From CAZIOH01 sp964540815 (GTDB taxonomy: Bacteria; Myxococcota_A; Polyangia; Fen-1088), in contig CAZIOH010000094.1 of assembly GCA_964540815.1 (NCBI GenBank), positions 1 through 27,861 of the forward strand: 27,861 bases of DNA. The letters are read 5' to 3'. Both the position numbers and the translations under genes were made by a program. Shown piece after piece: positions 1 to 7,563 of this stretch (position 1 is its first letter; each line of letters begins with the position of its first letter). The notes beneath the pieces are model-generated. The model was not told the DNA's origin and made no database searches. It was given only the letters and a program-made list of their open reading frames with translations.

Positions 1-283
1 CCTCGGCCCCCTCCGCCTCGGCCCCCTCCGCCCTCGCCACCCCCAACCTCTGACCCAATCTCCGAGACGTCCCTGACCCCCCTTTGTTCTTTGGGCATTC
101 AGTAGGCGTCGGCGGACGTGTTCGAAGAGGGCAGCTTAGAAGGCGGCCGACAAGCCGGGTCGATGGCGAAGCCGCACCGAGGACCGGAGCGGAGCATACT
201 TGTGCGTATGTGAGCACCGGACCGGAGGTGCGGCGCAGCCAGCGGCCCGGATCGTCGGCCGTCCGTCGAGCGAGAGGTAGCGC
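1..283. other. Left-edge region without a convincing gene; 15-bp repeat at the edge
   Basis: Positions 1-30 hold two exact copies of the 15-mer cctcggccccctccg, followed by a degenerate continuation to about 45. All three forward frames are open at the edge and stop at about 51 (third frame), 77 (second) and 105 (first), so this may be the end of a Pro- or Ser/Ala-rich low-complexity protein entering from the left. The rest, up to the permease stop, has short open frames on both strands but none with a recognisable domain. I see no clear terminator for the permease. Confidence 0.4.
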
Positions 284-1882
284 TCACGTGTACCTGAGAC
301 CGTCGGCGGCGTTCATGCGGCTGGCGCGTAGGGACGGGTAGAGCGTGGCCAGCACGCAGATGGCCAGCGTGGCCGCCGCGACGGCCACGATCTCGCGCGG
401 TGAGATCTGCACCGGGAGGCGACCGATGAGGTACACCTTGGGGTCGAGCGGGTAGCCGTACAGCTGCGCCAGCTCGCACACGAGGAGGCCGTACCCGATG
501 CCGAGCACGGTGCCGACCGCCCCCACGCTGGTCCCGGCGATCAAGAACAGGCGGGCGAGCATGGCGCTGCGGGCCCCCATGGACTTGAGGATGGCGATCT
601 CCCGCACCTTGGACAGCACGATCATGGTCAGGGAGGCGATGATGTTGAAGGCGGCGACCAGGATGATCAGCACCAGCAAGAGCGAGATGATCACCTTCTG
701 CATCTTCAAGGCCGTGAACAGATTGTGATTGAGATCTTGCCAGTCGACCACCCGGTAGGGTCCGTCCAGCCGGCGCCGCACCTCCTTGGCCATGGCGATG
801 GCCTGGCCAGGATCGGCGAACCGCAGCTCGACCCCGAAGACCGATTGGCGGGCGCTGGCCAGCTTGCGCGCGTCCGCCAGGCTGACATAGGCCAGGCGGG
901 TGTCGTACTCGTTGAACCCCATCTGGAAGCGCCCCACCACCCGGAACAGGAACGAGGGCGGCACGATGTCCCCGGCGTTGCTGAAGGGGATCATGATCGA
1001 GACGCAGTCCCCCACCCCGGCCCGCAGCCGGTGCGCCAGTTCCACCCCGAGCACGATGCGCCCGGCCGCCTCCACCTGGGGTGGAGGCGGCGCGGGCCCT
1101 CGAACGGACGGGCTCGCCCGGCCCGCCACCTTGACGGCGCAGGTGGCCGGACGCGCCAGATCCTCGATGTGGCCCTCGATCAGCGCCCTCCGCAGATCGT
1201 CGGCGCCTTGCGCGAGGTCGATGCCCTTGAGGTTCGCGCCCACCCCCCCGACCATCACCTCTCCGGCCGAGAAGAGAAACTTGGCCTGGCGCACGACTCC
1301 CGGCAGCCCCGCCAGCTTCTTCTGGATCTCGTCCGCCTCCACGCTGTCCACGTCCACGTCGCCATAGGGGATCACGATGAGGTGGGCATTCAGCGCCAGG
1401 ACCTTGTCCTGGAACTCGCGCTCGAAGCCGCTGGTCACCGCCAGCACCACGATCAGCGACATGACCCCGAGGACCACCCCCATGGTCGATACCGTGGTGA
1501 ACACCGAGAACAGGCGCAACAACAACCCCACGATGAACGACAGGCTGAACCCCAGCGCCATCACGACCGACGCCGTCTCGAGGCTCCGCCAGCGCCCCCG
1601 ACTCGCGAAGAACCCGACCATCGACAGCGCCAGGGCGGCGAGCGAGCCCCAGGTGACCCGCCGCAGTCGGCTCACCCGTCGCGCGTCCTGGTGGCGGTGC
1701 AGGTAGCGAAGGCCAGCAAAGCGCTCGAAGGGTTGCAGGAAGAGCCCGAGCAGGCCCGCCGCCATCAGGCCACAGAGCGCCAGCGTGACCGCCGGCCGCT
1801 GGAGGGCAGGCGTGGCCAGCGCGGCCACCGCCACGGCGCCGGCGACGGCCAGTGCGATCACGCTGAGCGAAAGACGACCCAC
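284..1882 (-). CDS. LolC/LolE-family lipoprotein-releasing permease with extra membrane segments
   Basis: Inner-membrane permease of the LolC/LolE (FtsX/MacB-like) family, which works with an ATPase (LolD) to release lipoproteins from the inner membrane for transfer to the outer membrane. The signature following the first conserved helix, SGFEREFQDKVLALNAHL (about residues 151-168), is typical. The C-terminal half has three hydrophobic segments and the coupling-helix motif KVREIAILKSMGA. At 532 residues it is longer than the usual 400-420. Two hydrophobic segments (about 5-25 and 31-50) precede the family's N-terminal motif FAGLRYL. Two more (about 76-94 and 103-126) lie between that motif and the normal first helix (130-150). 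A Pro-rich insert sits near residue 260 in the periplasmic domain. The start is GTG, with an in-frame TAA 12 bases upstream. No LolD gene is visible; it may lie across the assembly gap. Confidence 0.85.
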   Translation of the reverse strand: MGRLSLSVIALAVAGAVAVAALATPALQRPAVTLALCGLMAAGLLGLFLQPFERFAGLRYLHRHQDARRVSRLRRVTWGSLAALALSMVGFFASRGRWRSLETASVVMALGFSLSFIVGLLLRLFSVFTTVSTMGVVLGVMSLIVVLAVTSGFEREFQDKVLALNAHLIVIPYGDVDVDSVEADEIQKKLAGLPGVVRQAKFLFSAGEVMVGGVGANLKGIDLAQGADDLRRALIEGHIEDLARPATCAVKVAGRASPSVRGPAPPPPQVEAAGRIVLGVELAHRLRAGVGDCVSIMIPFSNAGDIVPPSFLFRVVGRFQMGFNEYDTRLAYVSLADARKLASARQSVFGVELRFADPGQAIAMAKEVRRRLDGPYRVVDWQDLNHNLFTALKMQKVIISLLLVLIILVAAFNIIASLTMIVLSKVREIAILKSMGARSAMLARLFLIAGTSVGAVGTVLGIGYGLLVCELAQLYGYPLDPKVYLIGRLPVQISPREIVAVAAATLAICVLATLYPSLRASRMNAADGLRYT

Positions 1883-1922
1883 CCGACCACGTTACCAGAT
1901 CGCTCCAGAAGTCAGGTCCCCC

Positions 1923-2022
1923 NNNNNNNNNNNNNNNNNNNNNNNNNNNNNNNNNNNNNNNNNNNNNNNNNNNNNNNNNNNNNNNNNNNNNNNNNNNNNN
2001 NNNNNNNNNNNNNNNNNNNNNN
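1923..2022. other. Assembly gap (100 N)
   Basis: Exactly 100 N, the usual placeholder for a gap of unknown length. The right edge begins with tcctcgtcctcgttc, a CT/CG-rich simple repeat that read on the minus strand is GAC/GAG (Asp/Glu) repeat. A low-complexity tract may therefore have broken the assembly. Any reading frame or operon drawn across it is unsafe. Confidence 0.97.
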
Positions 2023-2026
2023 TCCT

Positions 2027-2097
2027 CGTCCTCGTTCCCCGTCGCGTCCGGTCATGAGACGAATACGGCGCCGGCGACGGCGACGAGAACGAGGACG
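2027..2097. repeat. Inverted repeat next to the gap
   Basis: The left arm cgtcctcgttc (2027-2037) is matched exactly by its reverse complement at 2087-2097. Weaker pairing continues inward (gtcgcgtccgg against ccggcgacggcg). The 49-base spacer contains no gene. It could be a folded element or terminator region, or an assembly artefact from the simple-sequence tract at the gap edge. Confidence 0.5.
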
Positions 2098-2139
2098 TGC
2101 TCGAGGGCGGACCCCCCCCGCGCGCCCGCGCCGTCGTTC

Positions 2140-2583
2140 CTACGTTTCTTCACTCCTCCGCTGATTCAGTCGTCGCGCGGCCTGCTCCTCGGTCGCCACG
2201 TGACGGTCGAGACTCTGCCTCTCGGCGCGGGACCGCCGGTACGCCTCCGCCGCCGCGCGCTCGCGGGCCACCGCCCGCGCGAGCTCGGTGGCGCGAAACT
2301 CCCGCCAGGTGCGCTCGGCCTCGAGCTGCTCGAGGCGCAGCCGCTCGCGGAATCGAGCCCGCTCGGCCAGGGCACGGCCCGAGGTCGCCTCGCCGGGCGC
2401 CCGGTTCTGGGCGCCCTCGACCCGCGCGAGTCGCTGGTGCGCCGCCTCGACCTTCGCGCCCCAGGCCTCCGAGGCTGCCTCGGCCCGCTCGCGGGCCGCG
2501 ATCGCCGCGCCGAGCGCGCGCCGCGCCTCGTCCTCCTCGAGACGCCGCAGCTCCTGCAGGGGTTTGAGGCGCTGGCCCGGCAT
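2140..2583 (-). CDS. FliJ/YscO-like coiled-coil protein
   Basis: A 147-residue, highly charged Ala/Arg/Glu-rich protein, predicted to be almost entirely alpha-helical coiled coil, with no signal peptide or membrane segment. The length, the opening (RLKPLQELRRLEEDEARRAL) and the spaced Arg/Glu heptads resemble FliJ and YscO/SctO. In flagellar and type III secretion systems these proteins act as a stalk next to the export ATPase. The start ATG has a GGAG site 8 bases upstream. No ATPase (FliI/SctN) or other export gene is visible; the gene is followed by the assembly gap, which may hide partners. The family call rests on shape rather than on diagnostic residues, so a generic coiled-coil protein is a fair alternative. 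Confidence 0.55.
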   Translation of the reverse strand: MPGQRLKPLQELRRLEEDEARRALGAAIAARERAEAASEAWGAKVEAAHQRLARVEGAQNRAPGEATSGRALAERARFRERLRLEQLEAERTWREFRATELARAVARERAAAEAYRRSRAERQSLDRHVATEEQAARRLNQRRSEET

Positions 2584-2591
2584 TTGAAAGT

Positions 2592-2597
2592 CTCCCC
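2592..2597 (-). promoter_or_regulatory. Ribosome binding site of the FliJ/YscO-like gene
   Basis: The minus strand reads GGGGAG, ending 8 bases before the ATG at 2583. It supports this start. Confidence 0.7.
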
Positions 2598-2670
2598 GAC
2601 CCCAGGCATCCTAGTCCCATGTCCCAGATCTCCGCGACCCATCTCGACGGGCCCGCGCCGTCCCTGATTT

Positions 2671-2702
2671 CAATGCTCGGCGCCTGACGACGCCGAGCAT
2701 TG
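2671..2702. promoter_or_regulatory. 12-bp perfect inverted repeat in a divergent promoter region
   Basis: caatgctcggcg (2671-2682) and cgccgagcattg (2691-2702) are exact reverse complements with an 8-base spacer. The repeat lies between the divergent FliJ/YscO-like gene (start 2583) and the Ser/Thr kinase (start 2746). Neither strand has a T-run after the hairpin, which argues against a terminator and for an operator or a 5'-leader hairpin of the kinase mRNA. Confidence 0.6.
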
Positions 2703-2745
2703 GCCCTCCCGCGCCTCGCCAGGAACAAAGATCCCCCGCCGACAT

Positions 2746-5526
2746 ATGCCACGTACTTCTGGGACAGGAGACTCGCAGCCCAGGTCTCCAGAAGCCGCCG
2801 CCCGACGCTACCGGATCGAGCGGTACCTGACCGAGGGTGGCATGGGGGCCATCTACCTCGGCAAGAAGCTGGGTTCGGGCGGCTTCGAGAAGGAGGTGGT
2901 CCTCAAGCAGCTCCTCCCCGAGTACACCGCCCGGCCCGAGTTTCGCGACCTGTTCTTCCGGGAGGCGCGCATCTCGGCCACCCTCGATCACGCGAACATC
3001 GTGCACACCTTCGATCTGGTCGAGTCGGATCAGTCGTTGTTCATCGTCATGGAGTACGTGCGCGGCGCCGACCTGCGCACCATCGTGCGGCGGGCCCGCC
3101 AGCGCCGCCGCGAGCTGTCCCCGGCCGCCGCGGTCCACATCGCGCTCGGAATCCTCACCGGCCTGTCATATGCCCACACCCGGCGAGACGCCGCTGGCAA
3201 CTCCCTCGACATCATCCACCGCGACGTCTCCCCCTCGAACATCATCTGTTCGGTGCAGGGAGAGGCCAAGCTCTCCGATTTCGGCATCGCGCGCGCCTCC
3301 ACGCACTCGTCGGTCTTCTACCGGGTTCGCGGCAAGGTGGGCTACATGTCCCCCGAGCAAGCCCGCAACCTGCCGATCGACCACCGCTGTGATCTGTTCT
3401 CGCTGGCGGTCTGTCTCTACGAGTCGCTGAGCGGTGAGCGCCTGTTCGTCGGAGATCTCACCACCCCGGCCGAGGCGATCTACGGGCACGCGATCCTCCC
3501 GCTCTCGCAGAAGCGCGCCGGCATCCCGGCGGCCCTCGACGCGGTCCTGGCCCGCGCGCTGGCGCCGGAGCTCGCCGATCGCTACGCCACCGCCGCCGAG
3601 TTCGCCGACGCCCTCCGCACCGTGGCCCACCATTCGGGGATCGCGTTCTCGGCCCCCGAGCTCGCCGATCACCTGCAGGAGATCCTGGGCAGCGACGCGT
3701 CTCGCTGGCTGCGGGACGAGCCCGCCCCGGAGCTGGCGTCCGCCGAGCCTCCGAAGGTCCCGGCCGCCAGCGTGGGCCTGGTCGGAAAGGAGGCCGCGTC
3801 GATCGGCCTCGTCAACGAGACGCGTGACGACGAGGCGGCCCTTGCTATGCTAGGTGCCAAGAGCGTGACCGGCGGCAAGGACTTCGATCTCGATTCCATG
3901 TTGAACGACGAGGCCCCGCAAGGTGGCCGCGAGCGTGCCAAACCCGCGCCTCCCGATCTCGAGGTGACCACGACCTGGGAGGGGCGGCGTGATCCCCCTT
4001 CCGGTGGTGCCGAAGCTCCGCCGAACAAGAAGGACGCAAAGAAGGTCACCCAGAAAGCCGGTGAGGGGGATCCTTCGACCGACACGACCCGCCCCCGCGC
4101 CAAGACGCCGACGCCGCTCCAGCCTCCGCCCGGCCTCAAGCCCGGGGAATCGCTGAGCGAGCGCCTCGCCCCGAGACCGTCGACCCCCCGCCGTACCGGG
4201 GCGACCGGGGGGCGCGCGACCGAGACCCCTCCGCCGGTCTGGACGCGAGACTCCGGTCCCGTCTCCATCGCCTCCGGCTCGCCCGCGCCGCGCTCCAGGG
4301 TCGAGACGCCCCGTCTCCCCGCGGGGGGCTCCTTCCCCGGCAACCCGTCACCAGGCCCGACTCCGGCTGGTGCTCGTCCGCCTCCGGCGCCTCCGGTCCC
4401 TCCCGCGGCGGCACCGACTCCGGCCGCCCCGTCCCGAACCCCGCTCGCGGTCCCCGCTGCCCCACCCCCCGCGGATCTCTCGTTCAGGCGAACCGGTGGG
4501 CGGACGTTACGTGGACCTGCGGGGCGTGGACCATCGCCAGCCCCGCCGCCCTTCATTCCCGTCAGTCCGGTCGGCGGTGCCAGCACCCCTGGAACGGCGT
4601 CCCCGGCCCCCATCGTGTTCGGGCCCGGCACGTCCGGGTCCTCCCTCGGGCGCACGGGTGGGGCCGGATCCGCCTCGTCCCCGCCCCCGCCCCCGCCCAT
4701 GCCCCCCACCCCGGTGGCAGGCTTTGGGCGCCGGGACGAGCCGACCAGCGAGTTCGAGGAGCCGACCCCGGGTCAGGTGCCGCCCGGCTATGCCGCGGCC
4801 GCGAGCCGGACCCCACCGCTGCTCGCGCTCGGGCCACCCGACGTGGACGCGGATCTCGCGCGGCTCGACGCTGCCGGTCGAGGGCAGCCGCTCCAGCCGT
4901 TCCCTCTCGATGCCGAGCTGTCCTCTCCCTTTTCATCCCCGGTCGAGCGTGCCCCCCTCGGCCGCCCGCACGCCGAGCGGCTCCCCGCGATGCCGGACTT
5001 GCCCCCCACCACCGATTTCACGGTCGATCTGAGCAGCAACGCCTCGGGCCGTTCCGGCCGCGCCTCGGGACCACCGCTCTGGCTCGCCATCTGCGGGCTG
5101 GCGGTGGCCCTGGGTGGCGGTGCCGTCCTCGGCGCGCGCGTCACGACCACGGAGCTCGGCAGCGTGCTGTCGACCGTCGCCGAGCTCGAGCAGCGCGCGG
5201 GCCGTCTGACCGCGGCGGACGCCGCGCGCGCCGCCTTACCGCGGACAGACGACGGCCAGCCCTTGCCCCCCGCCACGGAGGCAGAACCCGTGGCGGCGCA
5301 GCCTCCCACGGGCAGCCCGGCGGCCGAGCGGCAGGGTGAGCACGGCGATCGCGCCGACCGCACCGTTCCAGGTGACGCCGCGCGTGCGGTGGAGGGTTCC
5401 GCGGCCGACGGCTCCGAAGGCCACGCGAGCCCCTCCTCGGCCAAGCACGCGCACCCGGGCGGAGGGTCGAGCGCGGGGTCCAAGAAAGGCGGCCACGCCG
5501 GCCCGCGGCCATCGAAATCGCGCTGA
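2746..5526 (+). CDS. Membrane-anchored Ser/Thr protein kinase with a long Pro-rich linker
   Basis: A 926-residue bacterial Hanks-type kinase. Residues about 22-290 form the kinase domain: Gly loop TEGGMGAIYLG (29-39), catalytic Lys54, helix-C Glu73, HRDVSPSN (158-165, catalytic Asp160), DFG (178-180) and SPE (202-204), so it should be active. Residues about 330-770 are a Pro/Ala/Ser-rich, probably disordered linker. A near-duplicate motif (ASVGLVGKEAASIGLV) lies just after the kinase domain. One membrane segment follows at about 777-797, then an Ala/Gly/Ser-rich outer tail with no recognised sensor domain. It diverges from the FliJ/YscO-like gene; a hydrolase and an FHA protein follow on the same strand. 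The ATG lacks a good ribosome site, but the kinase domain begins about 20 residues later, so the true start must be near here. Confidence 0.93.
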   Translation: MPRTSGTGDSQPRSPEAAARRYRIERYLTEGGMGAIYLGKKLGSGGFEKEVVLKQLLPEYTARPEFRDLFFREARISATLDHANIVHTFDLVESDQSLFIVMEYVRGADLRTIVRRARQRRRELSPAAAVHIALGILTGLSYAHTRRDAAGNSLDIIHRDVSPSNIICSVQGEAKLSDFGIARASTHSSVFYRVRGKVGYMSPEQARNLPIDHRCDLFSLAVCLYESLSGERLFVGDLTTPAEAIYGHAILPLSQKRAGIPAALDAVLARALAPELADRYATAAEFADALRTVAHHSGIAFSAPELADHLQEILGSDASRWLRDEPAPELASAEPPKVPAASVGLVGKEAASIGLVNETRDDEAALAMLGAKSVTGGKDFDLDSMLNDEAPQGGRERAKPAPPDLEVTTTWEGRRDPPSGGAEAPPNKKDAKKVTQKAGEGDPSTDTTRPRAKTPTPLQPPPGLKPGESLSERLAPRPSTPRRTGATGGRATETPPPVWTRDSGPVSIASGSPAPRSRVETPRLPAGGSFPGNPSPGPTPAGARPPPAPPVPPAAAPTPAAPSRTPLAVPAAPPPADLSFRRTGGRTLRGPAGRGPSPAPPPFIPVSPVGGASTPGTASPAPIVFGPGTSGSSLGRTGGAGSASSPPPPPPMPPTPVAGFGRRDEPTSEFEEPTPGQVPPGYAAAASRTPPLLALGPPDVDADLARLDAAGRGQPLQPFPLDAELSSPFSSPVERAPLGRPHAERLPAMPDLPPTTDFTVDLSSNASGRSGRASGPPLWLAICGLAVALGGGAVLGARVTTTELGSVLSTVAELEQRAGRLTAADAARAALPRTDDGQPLPPATEAEPVAAQPPTGSPAAERQGEHGDRADRTVPGDAARAVEGSAADGSEGHASPSSAKHAHPGGGSSAGSKKGGHAGPRPSKSR

Positions 5527-5573
5527 CGGGCGACCTCGGACCACCTCCCGGAAGTGCTCGGATCGTCGGCCGA

Positions 5574-5587
5574 AAATGATGTCATTT
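5574..5587. promoter_or_regulatory. AT-rich inverted repeat upstream of the hydrolase gene
   Basis: aaatga and tcattt flank a 2-base centre in an otherwise GC-rich 87-base gap between the kinase and the hydrolase. The AT-rich pocket ends 26 bases before the ATG at 5614. It could be part of a promoter or an operator; no clear -35/-10 pair can be assigned. Confidence 0.3.
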
Positions 5588-5613
5588 CGACGGCGGTGCA
5601 CTAGCCTGTATCG

Positions 5614-6429
5614 ATGAAGCTCAGGGACGAGCTTCGACTCCGCGCCCGCGAGCTCGGCCGCAGGGTCGAGGACGGGGTGACCGACTCCGGGCAGGTCGCC
5701 GTTTACCTGCGTCAGTTGCTGCGCGGCAATCGTGCCCCTCCCTCCAGCTCGAACCGCGAGGCCTCTGCCCATCCATCCCCGCGAGGGAGCGGCCAGGCGC
5801 CCTGGCCCCCGGTGTTGCTCATCCACGGATACATGGCCAACCGGGGCTCCGTTCACCTGCTCGAGTCCCGCCTGACCAACCTCGGGCACGTGGTCATCAC
5901 CTATCCGCTCGGACCCCTGCACCTCGGGGACATCCGCGAGTCGGCGGGCTTCATCCAGCGGAAGGTCGAGTCTCTGATCCACCAGACCGGGGTGCCCCAG
6001 ATCGACATCGTGGCGCATTCGATGGGTGGGCTGGTCGCGCTCGACTACGTCAAGCGGCTGGGAGGTGCCGAGCGCACGCGCAAGCTCGTCCTCCTCGGGA
6101 CGCCCATTCGCGGGACCTGGGCGGCGGCGCTGGGGCTGGTCACCGCACCGTTCGGCCGGGCGAGCCTCCAGCTCCTGCCGGGCAGCACCTTTCTGCGCGA
6201 GCTCCTGCAGACCCCGTTGCCGAGCGGACCGGAGATCACCGCGATCGCCGCCGAACGGGATTGGCTGGCGCCGCCGCGAACCACGGTCATGTCGGGGGTG
6301 CACCAGATCTCCGTGGCGACTGGACACACCGGCTTGCTGGTGGACGAGCAAATTGCCTTTCGCGTCGCCGAGGTGCTCGCCGCTCCCGGGGGGCAAACCA
6401 CCCTCGGAAACGACCATCACGCCGGTTGA
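5614..6429 (+). CDS. Alpha/beta-hydrolase (lipase/esterase-like)
   Basis: A 271-residue serine hydrolase of the alpha/beta fold, resembling triacylglycerol lipases and PGAP1-like esterases. The oxyanion motif LLIHGYM (His71-Gly72) is followed by the nucleophile elbow AHSMGG (Ser136). Likely triad partners are Asp216 (AAERDW) and His238 (TGHTGLL). The first 60 residues are charged, then Ser/Pro-rich; there is no evident signal peptide, so it is probably cytoplasmic or attached at the membrane face. It lies 87 bases after the Ser/Thr kinase and is followed by an FHA protein on the same strand, so it may belong to that signalling group. The substrate cannot be told from sequence. No strong ribosome site precedes the ATG. 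Confidence 0.85.
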   Translation: MKLRDELRLRARELGRRVEDGVTDSGQVAVYLRQLLRGNRAPPSSSNREASAHPSPRGSGQAPWPPVLLIHGYMANRGSVHLLESRLTNLGHVVITYPLGPLHLGDIRESAGFIQRKVESLIHQTGVPQIDIVAHSMGGLVALDYVKRLGGAERTRKLVLLGTPIRGTWAAALGLVTAPFGRASLQLLPGSTFLRELLQTPLPSGPEITAIAAERDWLAPPRTTVMSGVHQISVATGHTGLLVDEQIAFRVAEVLAAPGGQTTLGNDHHAG

Positions 6430-6463
6430 CGATGGCCGCCCTCATCATTAAAATCGCGAGGTT

Positions 6464-7435
6464 TTGAGCACGTTTAGGCCTCGTGACGTCATGGATGGAA
6501 GTCCCTCCGGTGAGACCTCTCATTGGGCCCTGCGCTTCATCTCGGGGAAGTATCAGGGCGGCGAGTTTCCCTTGCGACCCAATCGCGAGATCATCATCGG
6601 TCGCTCGGCGGAGCTCGACATGGTGCTGGTCGAGGACATGGTGTCGCGCAAGCACGCCAAGATCATCACCGACGAAAGCAGCGTCACGATCGAGGATCTC
6701 GGCTCCACCAACGGGACCTTCGTCAACGGCGAGAAGGCGCGCAGCTGCGAGCTCAAGGATGGCGATCGGATCTTGATCGGAACCTCGATCATCAAGCTGG
6801 TGGCAACCGTGGGCGAGTCCACCACCAGCATCACAGAGAACGAGGCGCGCTCGCGCCTGGCGGTGGCCGGCAACAAGCGGCCGTTGTCCAAGTCCATGTC
6901 GGGCAACATCGAGGAGATCCCGTTGCCCGATCTGCTGCAGCTCCTGTCCACCAGTCGCAAGTCGGGTGTGATCGTGCTGCGCTCCGATCTGGGGGTCGGC
7001 AAGATCTACCTGCGCAAGGGGCAGATCTACTTCGCCAGCCTCGACGAGAGCTTCAACACCGGGCCACGCAAGGCCATGTTCCGTCTGCTCGGGTGGAACG
7101 ATGGCTCCTTCGAGCTCGATCCGCCGGATGAGCGCGAGGTGCTCGAGGAGCTGCAGGATTCAACCGAAGGCTTGCTGATGGAGGGGATGCGGCAGCTCGA
7201 CGAGTACCGTGTGCTCGAGGCCAAGCTCCCGCCCGCGAGCTCGACCCTGGCCATCCCACATCCGCTCGAGCCGAAGCTGCGCGATCTCACCCCCGAGGAG
7301 CTGGACGTCTTCCAGGTCGCCCTCGGTGCCGAGACCGTGCGCGCGGTGTTCGACGAGTGCAGCCTCACCGACCTGGCCATCGCGGAGAAGCTCAAGAGCT
7401 TGCTCGACAAGGGGTATCTCCTCGCCACCGAATGA
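6464..7435 (+). CDS. FHA domain plus PATAN (DUF4388) domain protein
   Basis: A cytoplasmic two-domain signalling protein. The FHA domain (about residues 22-115) keeps the phosphothreonine-binding residues: GRS (46-48), SRKH (61-64) and STNGT (81-85). The PATAN/DUF4388 domain follows at about 145-290, beginning MSGNIEEIPLPDLLQLLS. PATAN domains are common in Myxococcota signalling proteins and are thought to mediate protein contacts. FHA domains read phosphothreonine, so the kinase encoded two genes upstream is an obvious candidate partner (inference). The frame opens with TTG at 6464; an ATG at 6491 (residue 10) is an equally good start because neither has a convincing ribosome site and the FHA fold begins later. 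Confidence 0.92.
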   Translation: MSTFRPRDVMDGSPSGETSHWALRFISGKYQGGEFPLRPNREIIIGRSAELDMVLVEDMVSRKHAKIITDESSVTIEDLGSTNGTFVNGEKARSCELKDGDRILIGTSIIKLVATVGESTTSITENEARSRLAVAGNKRPLSKSMSGNIEEIPLPDLLQLLSTSRKSGVIVLRSDLGVGKIYLRKGQIYFASLDESFNTGPRKAMFRLLGWNDGSFELDPPDEREVLEELQDSTEGLLMEGMRQLDEYRVLEAKLPPASSTLAIPHPLEPKLRDLTPEELDVFQVALGAETVRAVFDECSLTDLAIAEKLKSLLDKGYLLATE

Positions 7436-7446
7436 ACCTCGGGTCC

Positions 7447-7465
7447 CGTCGCCGGGGGGGCGACG
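7447..7465 (+). terminator. GC hairpin after the FHA-PATAN gene
   Basis: cgtcgcc (7447-7453) and ggcgacg (7459-7465) form a 7-bp stem with a 5-base G loop, 11 bases after the stop. There is no T-run on the plus strand, so it is at best a weak or factor-dependent terminator. Confidence 0.35.
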
Positions 7466-7470
7466 TCGGG

Positions 7471-7525
7471 AAAAAATGCCGGGGGACCCATCACCCCAAG
7501 GGGGTGGGGGGACAAGCCCCCCGGC
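7471..7525 (-). terminator. Intrinsic terminator of the histidine-kinase-like gene
   Basis: On the minus strand, 39 bases after the stop at 7564, GCCGGGGG (7525-7518) pairs with CCCCCGGC (7485-7478). Inside the loop is a second hairpin (cacccc 7492-7497 with ggggtg 7501-7506). The outer stem is followed by ATTTTTT (7477-7471). This is a good intrinsic terminator for leftward transcription and would also separate the two convergent genes. Confidence 0.75.
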
Positions 7526-7563
7526 AAAACAAGACTCAGATCACGGGGCGCACAGCGCAGGAC

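Noticed and set aside
1..45. 15-bp repeat at the left edge as a possible CRISPR or mobile-element end
   Set aside because: Only two exact back-to-back copies without spacers; this fits a low-complexity coding or spacer tract.
725..2164. Long forward reading frame antisense to the permease, running through the gap
   Set aside because: It crosses the N run, has no domain, and mirrors the permease codons; a shadow frame of GC-rich DNA.
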